From Mesocentrotus franciscanus (Eukaryota > Echinodermata > Echinoidea > Camarodonta > Strongylocentrotidae), in assembly GCA_037976565.1 (NCBI GenBank), contig CP137671.1, forward strand, positions 19,349,910 through 19,413,909: a stretch of 64,000 nucleotides of DNA, given 5' to 3'. This document shows, piece by piece, positions 22,370 to 34,003 of the stretch. Position 1 is the stretch's first letter, and each line of letters opens with the position of its first letter. The notes below the pieces were generated by a model, which did not search any database, was not told where the DNA came from, and saw only the letters and a list, made by a program, of their open reading frames with translations. The translations under genes and the position numbers were made by a program.

Positions 22370-22658
22370 CGTCAATAACGCAGCGCTCATCCGCATCTCG
22401 CAACAACAAATATCGTAAATTTTATGTGGTGATTTCGAATAAATTTGCATAAATTAGCATAGATAATGAATTTCACGATTCTGTGTAGAAGTTTTAAATC
22501 CCCCTCCTAGCACTATCATATGAAACAATCAGAATCAAAATCGGTTGAAAAATAACTAAGAAGAGGCGCATTTTGAAAACTGTGGACGAACGGATGGACG
22601 ACGGACGCCACGCCTTGGCATAAGCTCATCGGGCCCTTCGGGCCGGATGAGCTAAAAA
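22370..22658 (+). mobile_element. dispersed repeat ending in a GC-rich hairpin
   Basis: ATAAATTTGCATAAATTAGC and AATCAGAATCAAAATCGG lead to a GGACGAACGGATGGACGACG block. The end is a hairpin of GCTCATCGGGCCC and GGGCCGGATGAGC (22625-22653) followed by TAAAA. This arrangement of diverged GGACGG words plus a terminal GAGCTAAAA hairpin recurs in 3' ends of retroelements in marine invertebrates, from general knowledge. Orientation is inferred from the A-rich end. Confidence 0.5.
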
Positions 22659-22659
22659 C

Positions 22660-23785
22660 CATCGAGTAAGACCAGTGTGGCAGTGCCCCCCACTCCTCCC
22701 CTCATGACGCCAGAAGCCCTTCACCCCCTTCCTTCCACTGATTATTGGGAATTGAAATATTTCCACATCTCGATAAGATAAATAATAAGAGCAGGGGAGT
22801 GTTTCACAGGGGAGTGATTCTATAAATTGCATTACACACTAAATCCTCATTAAGGATGCAGCGGCAAAACCGCTACAGTTTTTATTTTATTTACGATGAC
22901 GTGAAGTGTAATATGCTGCCCATTACTATATATTATAACACAGAGCTTAGTGAATATGAGCAGGATGTTTGTAGCGTGCTGCTATTCATTTTACATAAAA
23001 CAAAACTGGCAGCTTTATTGCGGCGGTTTACTGCAGCATAAACGAACGAGCCTTTAGTTTGTATTTCTTCCAATAATCGATATGCATATGCATACATTAT
23101 TTGTAGTTGTTGCTATGTTGTACAAACCTCTACAAAATGCAAATCTATGTTACTATGACATTGCTTTCTCCTTTTCTTTCATGCCCTATTTATTTATTTG
23201 TTGGTTATATAATCACAGTAATCTTGCAGAACTTAGGAGATGACACCTCGCTTTCCATACACAAGTGATATAAATGAAGCCAGGCTGAACTAATAGTGTC
23301 AATTCAAGGCTATCTTTAAAGATGAAGGGGGACATACTAACCCAACTCCAACACCCTGACAGAGTTTTGCTGCACGATCGTGACAGATACAAACGTCCGA
23401 CTCGTTAAGCTGTGTTCTAATTTTGCCCAGAAAAAAATTGGCAGGAAAACACTTAAGAGGCCATTAAAGTGTCAGCAAACAGTAAGATTAGCCTAAAAAT
23501 TTAAATCTGGGATCGTCGAACACGTCTTCGGTATTTGCAGATGAGCGGTAAATTGGCAAAAGTGTGTCACAGCTAATGAACGGGAGATTGGGCTGGAGGG
23601 AAGGTGAAAACGTCAAGAGTCTAGATTAGCTGTAAATGTTAACCTAGTTTTTATCTGTGTCTCAAGGAAGAAATGAATAAGAGAACAAGAGATTAAACTG
23701 GAGCTACATCGAATAGAAAACCTTTGTAGAGACCAAAGCAATCTTTAAAAAGGTCTTTGAGAATCACAAGTGGCTCATAATGCCT
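22660..23785. other. no supported gene
   Basis: Includes a somewhat CpG-richer stretch around 23330-23660 with a 28-codon open run starting at an ATG near 23320. It has no splice donor or recognised motif and could equally be untranslated or regulatory DNA. Confidence 0.4.
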
Positions 23786-23789
23786 ATAT

Positions 23790-24191
23790 TGTTGATGTGC
23801 TGTAGTCTTTTATTTATTTCTCATATTTTCTCTCTTCTCTCCCGTCTTGTTTAGTCTAGTCTAGTTTCCCGAATTTTGTGTACACTTCTTGTTTCTTATA
23901 CCACCTTTTTCTTAATGTATTCTTAGGTAGTCACAAATATATACTCCCATCATGGTTATCTTGTTGCTTTTTTATGTACCAACCAATTATTTGGTTCAGA
24001 GGGGACCCTTAAACTTACAAGCTCTGCTTTTACCAGGGTCTCCTCGTCTTTCTTTTAGTTCACTTTGTTTTATCATTGTCATAATTTGTTTTTGTTTGCA
24101 TTGTAAATGTGTAATGATCTCATGTAATGCTCTATGTGACATTTGAAAGAAAGACGAATAAACTTATCTTATCTTATCTTATCTTATCCTA
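23790..24191 (+). mobile_element. LINE 3' untranslated end with (CTTAT)n tail
   Basis: A pyrimidine-rich stretch and GGGTCTCCTCGTC run to ACATTTGAAAGAAAGACG, AATAAA and then tandem CTTAT units (24162-24190). A short 3' pentamer tail following AATAAA is typical of CR1/jockey-like non-LTR retrotransposons. No reverse transcriptase remnant is visible upstream, so the copy is truncated within its untranslated region. Confidence 0.6.
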
Positions 24192-24194
24192 TAA

Positions 24195-24650
24195 TCACAC
24201 TAATTACATGTATACATGTATGCAAACTGTGTTTCATTCAAGTAATTTCAATTGGCCTAAAATACAAAAGAAATTGAATATTTTATGTTGTCTACTGAAC
24301 AGAAAGACCAAGTCAGTAGCAATTTCAAGTTTTTAATACATCAGAAAAATTTAAAATAAAGTACAACATTTTCCTTTACTTTTTTCTTCGTTGCCTTGAA
24401 TATGCAACATCAATGAAAGAGTAAAGGGTAATGTTGTACATTAATTGTTCATACTATAATATTTTCTTCCTCAATATCTCTACAAAATACAGTATATATA
24501 ATCAAGTGTGATTTCATTATATATTTAAATATTATATCTGCACTACTTGTTTCTTTTTTGTTTCATCTCATAATTAAGTTACTGTTTATGGGTCATGAAC
24601 TCTTGCATATGGCCTACTTTTTGTCTGCATACATCTGAGCTGTGCAAACA
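24195..24650. other. no gene seen
   Basis: AT-rich sequence directly after the LINE tail. Nothing recognised. Confidence 0.45.
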
Positions 24651-24654
24651 ACAC

Positions 24655-24907
24655 GTAAGCAGGAGAGGGATGGAGAGAAAGGGGGAGAGGGAGAGAAGAG
24701 AGAGGAGAACGAGAGAGAGATAGGGGTAGAGAGGAAGAGATAGAGATAGATAGCAGGGAGAAAGAGAGGGGAGACAGAGAGGGGAAAGGGAAAGAGAAAG
24801 AGAGACAGAAAGGGAGAGAGGGGAGAGACAGTGAGAGGGCGAGAGTAACAGAGAGAGAGAGAGACAAGAACATAGAGAGAAGGACGGGGTGGGGGAGAGG
24901 GAGAGAG
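24655..24907 (+). repeat. homopurine (GA-rich) tract
   Basis: About 250 bases of GAGAG, GGGGAGA and AGACAGAGA words. It is responsible for the two long minus-strand Ser/Leu/Pro open frames ending near 24873 and 25030. Confidence 0.94.
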
Positions 24908-25324
24908 GATGAGACGTACGTCAGTTAAATCTATCTGGCACGTATGCCACACAGATTTCACCCGCTGTACAATCAATACTCCAGGACAATTCCGCGCAAT
25001 TTCCGTCTTTATTAAGCAAATTTCCTTCATCTTAGCTGACAGAGTAGAGAAATTTGCCCTTGGAAATCTCGCTACAGGATTTTGCCCTTGAAACTCTTCT
25101 CAGTGCCATCATTGGCAGATGGTCGTGGTGTTGATACCGTGTAGACCAAGGACTTGAGTAAGGTGAAGAAGGCTATATAAGCTGCATACAAATCAATGAT
25201 TAGCTATGATCCCATTCACACTGTTGCAAATTTCCAAAAACATATATTCCAGAAGATATTTTCTGTAATACATGTATATCAATATGTAACTGAAAAGACG
25301 ATTGGTACTACAAAATCGGAGAAT

Positions 25325-25483
25325 CACGTTGAAAAGAGCCATACTTACGCTTTTCGTCTTGCACTCATCAGAGTAAAACGCAAGAATGAACAGAAAGCCG
25401 AAATCGAACAATATAATCGGAAACTTGCGGTTTACTCTGATGAGTGCAAGACGAAAAGCTTAAGTATGGCTCTTTTCAACGTG
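25325..25483. repeat. near-perfect hairpin with 60-base arms
   Basis: The left arm 25325-25384 (starting CACGTTGAAAAGAGCCATAC) and the right arm 25424-25483 differ at only two of 60 positions and enclose a 39-base loop. Weaker pairing (CGGAGAA) continues outside. The region is open on both strands through the arms because the arms are mirror copies. It could be a young foldback element or a source of double-stranded RNA. Confidence 0.9.
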
Positions 25484-25844
25484 TTTCTCCGTATATCAAT
25501 ATTGTGCATACTTAAGAATCATGTTAATAACTCTCCCATTACACCGTAAGAATACTAAGCCCAAGATAAAACAGCTGTCTGCATTCTATAAAGAAGAGTG
25601 TTGCACCAAAATCAAGTCATATCCAAAGGAATTAGATGCGGTGGGAATTTTCCTGCATCAGATTAAAATTACAACAATATTGCCTTCTTGTAAAGTGCTC
25701 ATCGGCCCAGCACAGGGTGCTGAAGGCTTTTCACTACTATTCCAGCTTTAGCTAGGCTGCTAATTTCAGCGGTCACAGCGTTCAAGCAACTTCCAACTTT
25801 CTACCACCCATTCCCATGACATGTGAGGAGAGTGGCTGAGGTGG

Positions 25845-25975
25845 ACTATTAATGTCTTGCTCAAGCATTAGCCACTCTGGGAGTAGGACATTAGATTTTT
25901 TTAATGAGCCAAGCAAGGGACTTGAACCCATGACCTTTCCATCTCCAGCCAAGTGTTGAACCTCTCCAGAACACT
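25845..25975 (-). mobile_element. degenerate tRNA-derived SINE
   Basis: The minus strand contains a B box GGGTTCAAGTCCC (around 25918-25930) preceded by GATGGAAAGGTCAT and a weak A-box-like region near 25970. The body includes CATTAATGTC-type SINE words. The head is badly eroded. Confidence 0.45.
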
Positions 25976-26539
25976 CATGCCATTGTTACAGCTTCGAGAG
26001 TTCCTTTCAAATGCTTAAATCGAAATTCATCTTAAAGATACTATGTCCCTTTTGCAGCCAACATCAAATTCTGTAGAACTTTGCAGGAATTATGAATATG
26101 TCATGTATGTCCTATCTGTGAAAAAACGTTTAAACGTTAGCAGTGTCCTAATATTCAAATTATGCAAGGAAACCCGTTTACTTGCTAGACTTCACTGTCA
26201 GACACTATTGAGTGACTGACTGGCTTTTTTCATCTTTGGTAATAACATACATAAAATGAGCTGTAAAGGGTACATGAGCATTTGTCTACATCAATAACCC
26301 ACTTCTTGTAATGGCCAAAATTAAACTGATTGAATCTTTGCGCAGCATAAAACATACGACCATTCGGTACAATGGTCTGAAAAATCAGACTATTACTTAC
26401 TGGCTCTATAGCTCCTAAGTCGATTCGACTACTTATAGTCGTTATACAACACCTACTAAGATTCTTGCAACCTCATTGGTCAATTCTTGATCACATGACA
26501 TGCGCTAAAAGTACTGTTGAATGGCATCATTCTCCAGCC

Positions 26540-26619
26540 GTTGATCCTTTCGCACCATTGCATGCCGACGTCACTAACGATGTACAAAGTATATTGTGAG
26601 GTAAGTGGAAAGGATCAAC
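26540..26619. repeat. inverted repeat with GTTGATCCTTTC arms
   Basis: GTTGATCCTTTC at 26540-26551 pairs with GAAAGGATCAAC at 26608-26619. The enclosed 56 bases contain a 63-base open run with a good acceptor and GTAAGT donor, but the bounding inverted repeat makes a genuine exon unlikely. Confidence 0.55.
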
Positions 26620-26829
26620 AGAAATTGCACTCCGCGTAACAATAAACATAAAGCATGGTACGCGCATGGTTTGCTGCCTGCTTAATGTGCGCGCTCACTA
26701 TCGGTAATTTCATTGATTAAAAAAACCAAGAAAAAATCGCTGAGATTTGGACAATCAGGCCCTAGGAAAACTGTTCTTTAGATGAAAAAAAATGTTTTAA
26801 GCCCATTAACGTTCGAGGTGTTGTATAAA

Positions 26830-26995
26830 ACAAATAGTGAATGGTCTTTATTCGTGCAATGGAACAAGATTTTGCATTCGGTGAAAGATGAGACGCTCCA
26901 TTCAACTCGGCTGCGCCTCGTTGAATAGAGCATCTCTTATCTTTCTCCTCATGCAAAATCTTGTACCATTGCACTCATGGCCATTCACTATTTGT
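26830..26995. mobile_element. foldback element of 166 bases
   Basis: ACAAATAGTGAATGG at the left pairs with CCATTCACTATTTGT at the right. Inner segments TGCAATGG, ACAAGATTTTGCAT and their complements continue the stem, closing near a CTCGGCTGCGCCTCG loop. Non-coding palindromic MITE-like structure. Confidence 0.8.
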
Positions 26996-26999
26996 ATAT

Positions 27000-28080
27000 T
27001 ATTTTCCCACTTAAAGACATTTTCAAGCCCCCCCCCCCTTTTTTTAGGGAAGTTCTAAATTAGTATTGTCTTTCAAATGCCGTTGGAATTTAACCATTTC
27101 ATTTTTTTTGGCCTGCAAATGGGACATAGTACCATTAAGTCATGGACAGAATATCAAAATATCTGGCAGCAACAAAAGTGAACAAAATATGAGACTGTGC
27201 TGAACAATTTGCAATTTAATTTTAATTTAATCTTTTGCTACTGATGCTCTAAAAGGGCCTATTATAATTTCAATTGAGATCAATTGATATTCAGGTAGCT
27301 AAAATCTATTTTGTTTGACTTTTAGTACATTTGAAAATCATACTTCATAAGTTTTACATTATAGAAATTATGTTATAACGAGAGAGACTATGCAACATAA
27401 ATTGTTGTATACGTCCATGGGAGCTAATTAGGGAGTCGTAGAGTCTACCACGCTGTGAGGTGACAAATTATTGATTTTGTGAGAGCGTTGTGGTGGTAGA
27501 AATAGAACATGAGACCATTTAAATGGGTTATTTTGATTAATAAAGCATGACCTCATCAATTTGAATTACAAAGCTGTATTTTCAAAATACAAACAAAACG
27601 TAGCTAATTAAGTTTGGGTTGGTGTTTTGGTAGGGATTGGAAGGTGAACATTATCTGAGATTCTGGTAGCTGCACTCCCTATAGATGGAAATGTCAGACT
27701 TCTGCTAGGTTGGGATGATTAAATGATATGTTATTTATGTTATATAAATTCATTACATTATATTTATTCCCTTATCTCACAACATAAATCATGACACATT
27801 AGTAACATAAAAATAGCACAAAATATTAGATTACTTTAAAAATTACAAATTGGTTGCTGAATTTGCTCTATAGCTATCTCTCAGCTCACACAGAATAGCA
27901 TGATTATATTCAAAGATAATAAATTTGCATATTAATAACACTGCTAAATCTTTAAGGAACATGTTGTACATTGCACAGTACAGTGTTTCTTCTTATCGTT
28001 GACCAATGGCAGGAAACAGTGTACCTGTTACATTGCTACATGTATTTCACTCCACATTCAACTTCCTCCACTAATTGAAA
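27000..28080. other. no gene seen
   Basis: Very AT-rich DNA with a C9/T7 run near 27030. No open frame, RNA or repeat was recognised. Confidence 0.5.
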
Positions 28081-28082
28081 TT

Positions 28083-28583
28083 CTAATTTCAACCCCAGAC
28101 CCAACTAAGACCTAACCCCAACCCTAACCTAAACTGCAATCACATCTCTAACCCTTACGGCAACCCTTTTACTTTGACACACACAGCCCGAGACCCAACT
28201 AAAACCTAACCCTAACCCCAACATTTAACCTAACCTAAACAGCAATCACATATCAGCAATCACATCTCTATTAACACGTAACCCTAATCCCAACATTCAA
28301 CCCAACCTAAACAGCAATCACATCTCTATTAAACCCTAACAACAACCCTTTTACTTTGACACACAGCCCGAGAACCAACTAACACCTAACCCTAATCCCA
28401 ATATTCAACCCAACTTTAACAGCAATCACATCTCTATTAAACCCTAACAACAACCCTTTTACTTTGACACACAGCCCCAGACCCAACTAAAACCTAACCC
28501 TAACCCCAACATTTAACCCAACCTAAACAGCAATCACATCTCTAACCCTAATGACAACCCTTTTACTTTGACACACAGCCCGG
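28083..28583 (+). repeat. minisatellite built on telomere-like CCTAACCCTAACCC
   Basis: A diverged unit of about 105 bases repeats four to five times. The anchor CAACCCTTTTACTTTGACAC starts at 28161, 28343, 28451 and 28555; the wider first gap contains an extra partial duplication. Each unit contains AAACCTAACCCTAA(C/T)CCCAAC and AGCAATCACATCTCT. The CCCTAA motif is the telomere hexamer, but units are too divergent to be a telomere. Confidence 0.88.
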
Positions 28584-28589
28584 AGCAAA

Positions 28590-29850
28590 TGTCTGCCAAG
28601 CAAATGTCAGATCTCCATGTTTGCATGTTTTCTCTACATTCAAAGTTTTATTTGGGGGATTTCCCATCGTTGCAAGTTTCCCAATAGATCATGTTGCCTA
28701 AATAAATAATTCTAATGAAATAACAACAAACTAATTACGCTGAAAATTCAAAATGGCTGCTTGCAATGTACTGCATTGTTGTTTGAGACAATACAACACA
28801 TTGTGAAATAGATACCAACAAGAAGAACAGTGTAATATTTAACAACCACGAGGCAAATATATAATCAAATTTCTCCAAACAGCGATCAATTTACCCAAAT
28901 GCCTCTAAGCCAATCCTTTGCTTTGCACAGTCAACTTGAGTCAAGCTTTTCTATTTTTCCCCAATAATTCTCCCCCAATAATTCTCCCCCAGCACCAATA
29001 GCAAATTGATGAAGCTATCGTATTTCACTTGTCCAGGAGGAAAATAGCGAAAAATAGAGATTAAATTGATTGCGCAGTCATTCCCTGTCTTAGCTACTAA
29101 ACAAAGTTCCAAGCAGGAAAATGCAAAGAAAATGATATAGAAATACTACAGGAGAAGGGGATAAGAACTTATCTTACAAAAGCTACCATCCCTTTTAGCT
29201 ATTTTTCTCTTAGCCATTTGATATTAATGACATTTATATCCAGGGACCTATGCCATTTCAAGGGAATAAAATACAATGATGAGGACAAGATAAGAATAAA
29301 ACATAAAGCCAGCCAAACAGAACATATAAATACAAAGACATAAGCCAGAGAGCCCCCAGTAAAAGAGAAAGGTACGTGTCAATTGTTTTTAAGGTGATAA
29401 TTGGAAGTAGGGGAGCATTAAACAAATGGATGGTTTTATGCCAGGGGCTGAATTCATTACGGTCATGTAGTAGTTTAGGCAGAGAGGATATATGTGAAAC
29501 ATGAATAAAACAACACCGCAGGATCTATGGAATTTAAAATTCAGCGGAATACTTTTTCAGGTCATCATTATTTCTCTCTGAGCATTCCACTGCATTATGA
29601 AGAGCACTCGCATTTGACTAATGGGTTGTGTTGTCATACAAATTACAAAATGATTATAGAAAGTAGTTTGTATTTTCAAAAAGATACCGGGGATGTATTA
29701 CCATGAACAGAGCATGGGAGAGACTTTGAAATACATAGAAACAGATAAAGAGACAGACAGACAATCAGATAGACAGAGAACCAGAGACAGTGGGAGATGG
29801 GATATGTACACGTATGAAAACAGGATTAAAGAGACAGACTTACACATTTT
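28590..29850. other. no gene seen
   Basis: AT-rich sequence. A 15-base CCCCCAATAATTCTC duplication occurs near 28965. Nothing else recognised. Confidence 0.45.
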
Positions 29851-29855
29851 GTGAG

Positions 29856-30056
29856 AGAATGAGAAAGAGAAATAGTGACTAAGGAAGAGAAAGAAATAAA
29901 AGAAAAAGAAAGATGGACAGAGAAATGGAAAAGGGAGACAGAGAGAGGAAGATGGGAAGAACAGAGAGAAGAGAAAGAAAGAGACAAAGATGAGAGGAAG
30001 ATAGAGAGGAGAGAGGAGAGACAGAGACAGGGACAGAGAGGGAGAGAACGAAATAT
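29856..30056 (+). repeat. homopurine tract
   Basis: About 200 bases of GAGAAAGAGA, AGACAGAGA and GGAAGA words. Open frames on both strands here are low-complexity artefacts. Confidence 0.92.
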
Positions 30057-30436
30057 GTCAGGTAGAATGCAGGAGGTGCAAAGTGGTCATAAATCAAATT
30101 TATATCAGAAAGATATCAAATCATGATGCTGTATTTCCTCCAGCCTGAAAAACAGTGCCAAGCATGATAAGGGCAGACCCGAACATCTACACCAGTTCAC
30201 TCATAAACCAACTACATCACTACCTACAGATTTTTACAAGGACAAGGGCAATGTCTGTGTCAAGGAGAAGGTTTAGTTCTGTCAAAGAAAACAATTATAA
30301 TTTATGAGTTTTCTCATTCCTTGTTTGTCAGTTTGGAAAAACATCTAGTAGAAATATCTCCTGAAAAGGATTTCTCTTTTAAAAACAATCACAATATCAT
30401 TACAAGACCAGTACTCATCTAAAGGTCTATATTTAA

Positions 30437-30625
30437 AAGGAAAAATCCAACCGTGAAAGTAATCTACACAAGAGCAAAGAAGAAAACTCAGAGAAGTGGA
30501 CTGGTGAGAGTTTGAATGAAATCGGACATAAAAAATTTAAGTTATGAATTTTTGAAAGTTATGAATTTTTGAAAGTTGTAATGACTGTAGTTATGGGCTC
30601 TTCAATTGGCTGAAGCGGTAATGTC
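30437..30625 (+). mobile_element. TTAA-flanked element, family E copy 2 (truncated)
   Basis: It begins after TTAA (30433-30436) with AAGGAAAAATCCAACC and follows copies 1 and 3 through GTGAGAGTTTGAATGAAATC and a duplicated GTTATGAATTTTTGAAA. It breaks off at GTAATGTCTCTGTG, where a CT tract begins. Confidence 0.65.
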
Positions 30626-30631
30626 TCTGTG

Positions 30632-30762
30632 TCTCTCCCTTTCTCCTCCCCCACCTTTTCCTCCTCTCTTTCTTCCACGCTTTCTTTCTCTCTCTCTCTC
30701 TCTCCCCTTCCTCTCCCTCTCCTTCTCCCCGTCTCTCTCTTCCACACCCTCTCAACTTCCCT
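30632..30762 (+). repeat. CT-rich tract
   Basis: Pyrimidine-rich run with a clean (CT)n core near 30685-30705, abutting the truncated TTAA element. Overlapping open frames are artefacts. Confidence 0.9.
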
Positions 30763-30769
30763 AGCACAA

Positions 30770-32285
30770 CCTCATATACACCTCCCCATTTCCATCCATC
30801 AGATTTTATAATCAGTTAAGATAAGACATTCATCTTTTCTTACAAGTTTGACTGGTACTTAATTTTCCTCTAATGCAAATTTCTTTTCCTTTCTCTACCA
30901 CCTTTCTACCAGGAGCCTAAAATCTTGGTAATAAACTACAACAGCTTGCAAGCTAATCAACCAAAACATCATCATCTAAAATTCATTCAGGATGCATAGT
31001 CCTGTCAACAAGCAACCTTCCTTTGCCCCCATTCAGATGAACATGAATTATTGTTTATTTATACAAAAATTGCGAAGGTTTACAATAAACAGTCAATTTT
31101 TTCTTCTCATATATGGAATGTTTTAAACCAAAACGAAGGTTTGAGCATTGTTTTCAATTACGCACTTGATGTTTGCAATAAATAAGTAGGGTCTATTCTC
31201 ATTGTAAACATTGTACCAAATGAACATCTAACACCGGGTAGAGCTTATAAAATCATGAGCTCACATTTGATATGATTAGATAGTGGTAATTTTATACACT
31301 CAATTAAGCCCATTATACAAGCTGAAACTAACTATATGACAAGCTTACCTCCCCCAAACTACAGGTAGTTTCCTGGTATTCGTACCATATTCTCAGTCGT
31401 CCTTCCACCTTTCACTATAAAATTATTCCCTATACAATATTTCCTTATACAAGCTTCGTACAAATTTTCCTAAGTGTGAATGACCTTCTACTCCCTTCCA
31501 TGGCAAACCCAAGAAATTAGCAGGCATCTGCAGGCTTCGTTTAAAATGTCATTTACCCAGAATCATCTCTACTATCTTTCCCCACTGTTACCCAATACAC
31601 AGTATGCCTTAATTGTCAATAGAAGCCTAACGAGTTACCATATTCATATTTCATAAACCATCTGCAATAGATATTGAGGTTTATCAAAAAACTCTTCAAG
31701 TGGAATTTTAATAGCTTATTTGTTTTGTTAATGAAAGTATGACCTGCAGAAGGAAAGTGTAGGGCCTAAACCATTCTGCCTAAAGCATTTTTATACAAGA
31801 TTATAATCTGTAACAAATTATGTCTGATAAAGAAGATATATCAAAATGATGGACCCTAACCCCTACCTTAAAGCCTGTCTGCACTAGTTTGGCCAGGAGG
31901 GATTAGACCACCCTGCTGGTCAATGAGAGGTGGTTATCTCATCAACTCAGCTCTCAATTAACATAAGAAAAAGAGGATCATGGGAGACCAACGGGCACCG
32001 CTTAGGCAGTGTTTTCTATATAGAGGGAGCAAGTAGCTACAAGTAGTGCAGTGGGGCTTTAAACGAACCAACAATTAACTTAGACCCCAACGCTTGCCCT
32101 ATACCTATGACTAGATAAATTGGATTGAACAAGTTTGCAGGCATAACAAACTGAATAAAATACACTAATCGTTTTGTTTATGATATGACCAACAATTTTG
32201 AATAACCAGTAAAGTCTGCTGTTTGAATAGACTTTTTAAATGCAATTTCATAGTAAACAAGGATAGGGATACGTTTCAAATTCAA
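30770..32285. other. no gene seen
   Basis: About 1.5 kb of AT-rich DNA with no open frame above 60 codons and no recognised repeat. Confidence 0.5.
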
Positions 32286-32292
32286 GACTTGA

Positions 32293-33085
32293 AGGGAAAT
32301 CCAACCCAAATAGACAACTACTCTAAAGAAAGCAGAAACATCAGAGAAGAAACTGATGAAAGTTTCAATTAAATCTGACTAAATATAAGAAAGTTATCAA
32401 TTTTTTGAAAGTTGTAATCACTATACGTACGGGCACTACAAATTGGCTGAAGTGGTAATGTCAATGTGATGTAGTGCCGGACTACTTTCCCATCTGTTCC
32501 AACATATAAAATTAATAAAATTTAATTTTTTTCAAAATGCATTGCTCAGGACGGTTTTTTCTTTTCAGAGGACCTATAGCAATATGCTATCTATAATATA
32601 TTTTGAGTAGTACCCCAAGGGAGAAGGGACTCATGAGAAAAACAGAAATTAATGATATTTTTGTACACAGCAAATGGGAGAGTTATCCACGTCCTATGTC
32701 ACAATCCACTGACGGAACTACCAATTTGAGATTCGCATAGACTTAGTGATCTCATATTTCAAACATTGATAATTTCGAAAATAATATTGCTAGTGATATT
32801 CGTTTGTCTCGCAATGTGGTCAATAAGGAATCTAAAAGATCTCGACGTTTCGTGATCTTTTAGATTCTTTTCGAATCTTTTAGATTCCTTATTGACCACA
32901 TTGCGAGACAAACGAATATCACTAGCGATATTATTTTCGATTCTACATCCGCAATGAGTAATATATTTAGCATTATTGATAACTTCCTTAGTATTGGTTC
33001 GATTCATTTCAAACTTTTGCCATTCTGTTTCTGTTATTTTTCTGCTCTCATACAAAGCAACTTATTACAAGGGTTGGATTGCCCT
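32293..33085 (+). mobile_element. TTAA-flanked element, family E copy 3 (both ends)
   Basis: The left end AGGGAAATCCAACCC follows TTGA (a mutated TTAA), and the right end GGGTTGGATTGCCCT precedes TTAA at 33086-33089, giving terminal inverted repeats of about 15 bases. The left 390 bases match copies 1 and 2; the right half is distinct and contains the hairpin at 32775-32940. The 98-codon minus open frame at 32759-33055 lies inside and has no recognised domain. Confidence 0.8.
32775..32940. repeat. near-perfect hairpin with 66-base arms
   Basis: Arms 32775-32840 and 32875-32940 are inverted copies differing at a single position, separated by 34 bases that themselves contain small palindromes around CGACGTTTCG and CTTTTCG. 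It sits inside a TTAA-flanked element. Such similarity implies recent origin or ongoing arm-to-arm conversion. Confidence 0.93.
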
Positions 33086-33127
33086 TTAAATATTACTTTC
33101 CATATGTCTTTCCTATCAACAGACATA

Positions 33128-33216
33128 AGAGAGAGATGGAGAGAGAAAAAGAGAGACTGAGAGAGACAGAGAGAGAAAGAGAAAGAGAAAGACAGAGAGA
33201 GAGAGAGAGAGAGAGG
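33128..33216 (+). repeat. (GA)n tract
   Basis: GA-rich run with a clean (GA)n core at 33193-33213, followed by six G. Confidence 0.93.
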
Positions 33217-33670
33217 GGGGTTGGACACAATTTTTAAAGAATATTACAACAAATGGCAGAGAAATAAAATAATACTTTTAATAATACTCTCAACATAGCC
33301 AGTCTGGATACAAGATACTAATCTGCAATAAGACACCAATTATTCCTTTTTTAAAAACATTTCCCTTGTTGAAAGTAGTCTATATGCTAATGTGAACTTT
33401 CCATATATTATCCTTCAAAAGACATGTCTCATGAAGAGATCCTATTTAGATCCTGTAGCTGGAGAGCTCAATTTTTCTGAAATAATCTTTCTTTCCTTTT
33501 TTGGTCCCATGATGATTTTCTGTGAAACTAGGAATGGAATAATCTGACATTTGGATGGTTAATTCTTACGAGGTGACAGAAATAGATGTAAAGGTACATG
33601 AACAATTAACAACTGAATCATTCATACCCATTGTAAATTTGATGTGTTTTTTATGTTTTCATACCTCAAG

Positions 33671-33939
33671 AATAATAATAATAATAATAATAATCTTTTA
33701 TAGTCCACTCCAAATTTTATTAAACCCAAAATGGAAATTCTTTGTGCCCAATTGATCGTGAGCCCGGCAGCCACTGAGCAGCGCCAGATCGACATTGCTC
33801 TATCCCCTTATTGTTGAACACCAAACAAGGTAGCAGCAACTCCCATCTTTTAACGTCTTTTGGTATGACGCGGCCGGGGTTCGAACCCACGACCTCCCGG
33901 TTGTGAGGCGGACGCTCTACTGACTGAGCCAACACACCA
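33671..33939 (-). mobile_element. full-length tRNA-Val-derived SINE
   Basis: The head on the minus strand (about 33937-33868) has an A box TGGCTCAGTCAGTAGAGCG, an anticodon region CGCCTCACAACC like tRNA-Val(CAC), and an exact B box GGTTCGAACCC. The body runs to a (ATT)n tail at 33671-33694. Polymerase III promoter boxes are intact, so transcription is conceivable. It carries no acceptor-stem pairing expected of a real tRNA. Confidence 0.9.
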
Positions 33940-34003
33940 CCAATGAAAGGTGGACTGGTTGATTTAGGGCCTTTGTTGAATACTTCTAGAAGTAAGCTTT
34001 AAT

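Noticed and set aside
26541..26605. 63-base open run with a good acceptor and GTAAGT donor
   Set aside because: It lies between inverted repeats GTTGATCCTTTC/GAAAGGATCAAC, so it looks like part of a palindromic element.
28083..28583. True telomere or CRISPR-like array
   Set aside because: Units are about 105 bases, diverged, and only partly CCCTAA. There are no uniform short repeats with unique spacers.
33866..33939. Functional tRNA-Val gene
   Set aside because: Promoter boxes are present, but the acceptor stem does not pair and the sequence continues into a SINE body with an (ATT)n tail.
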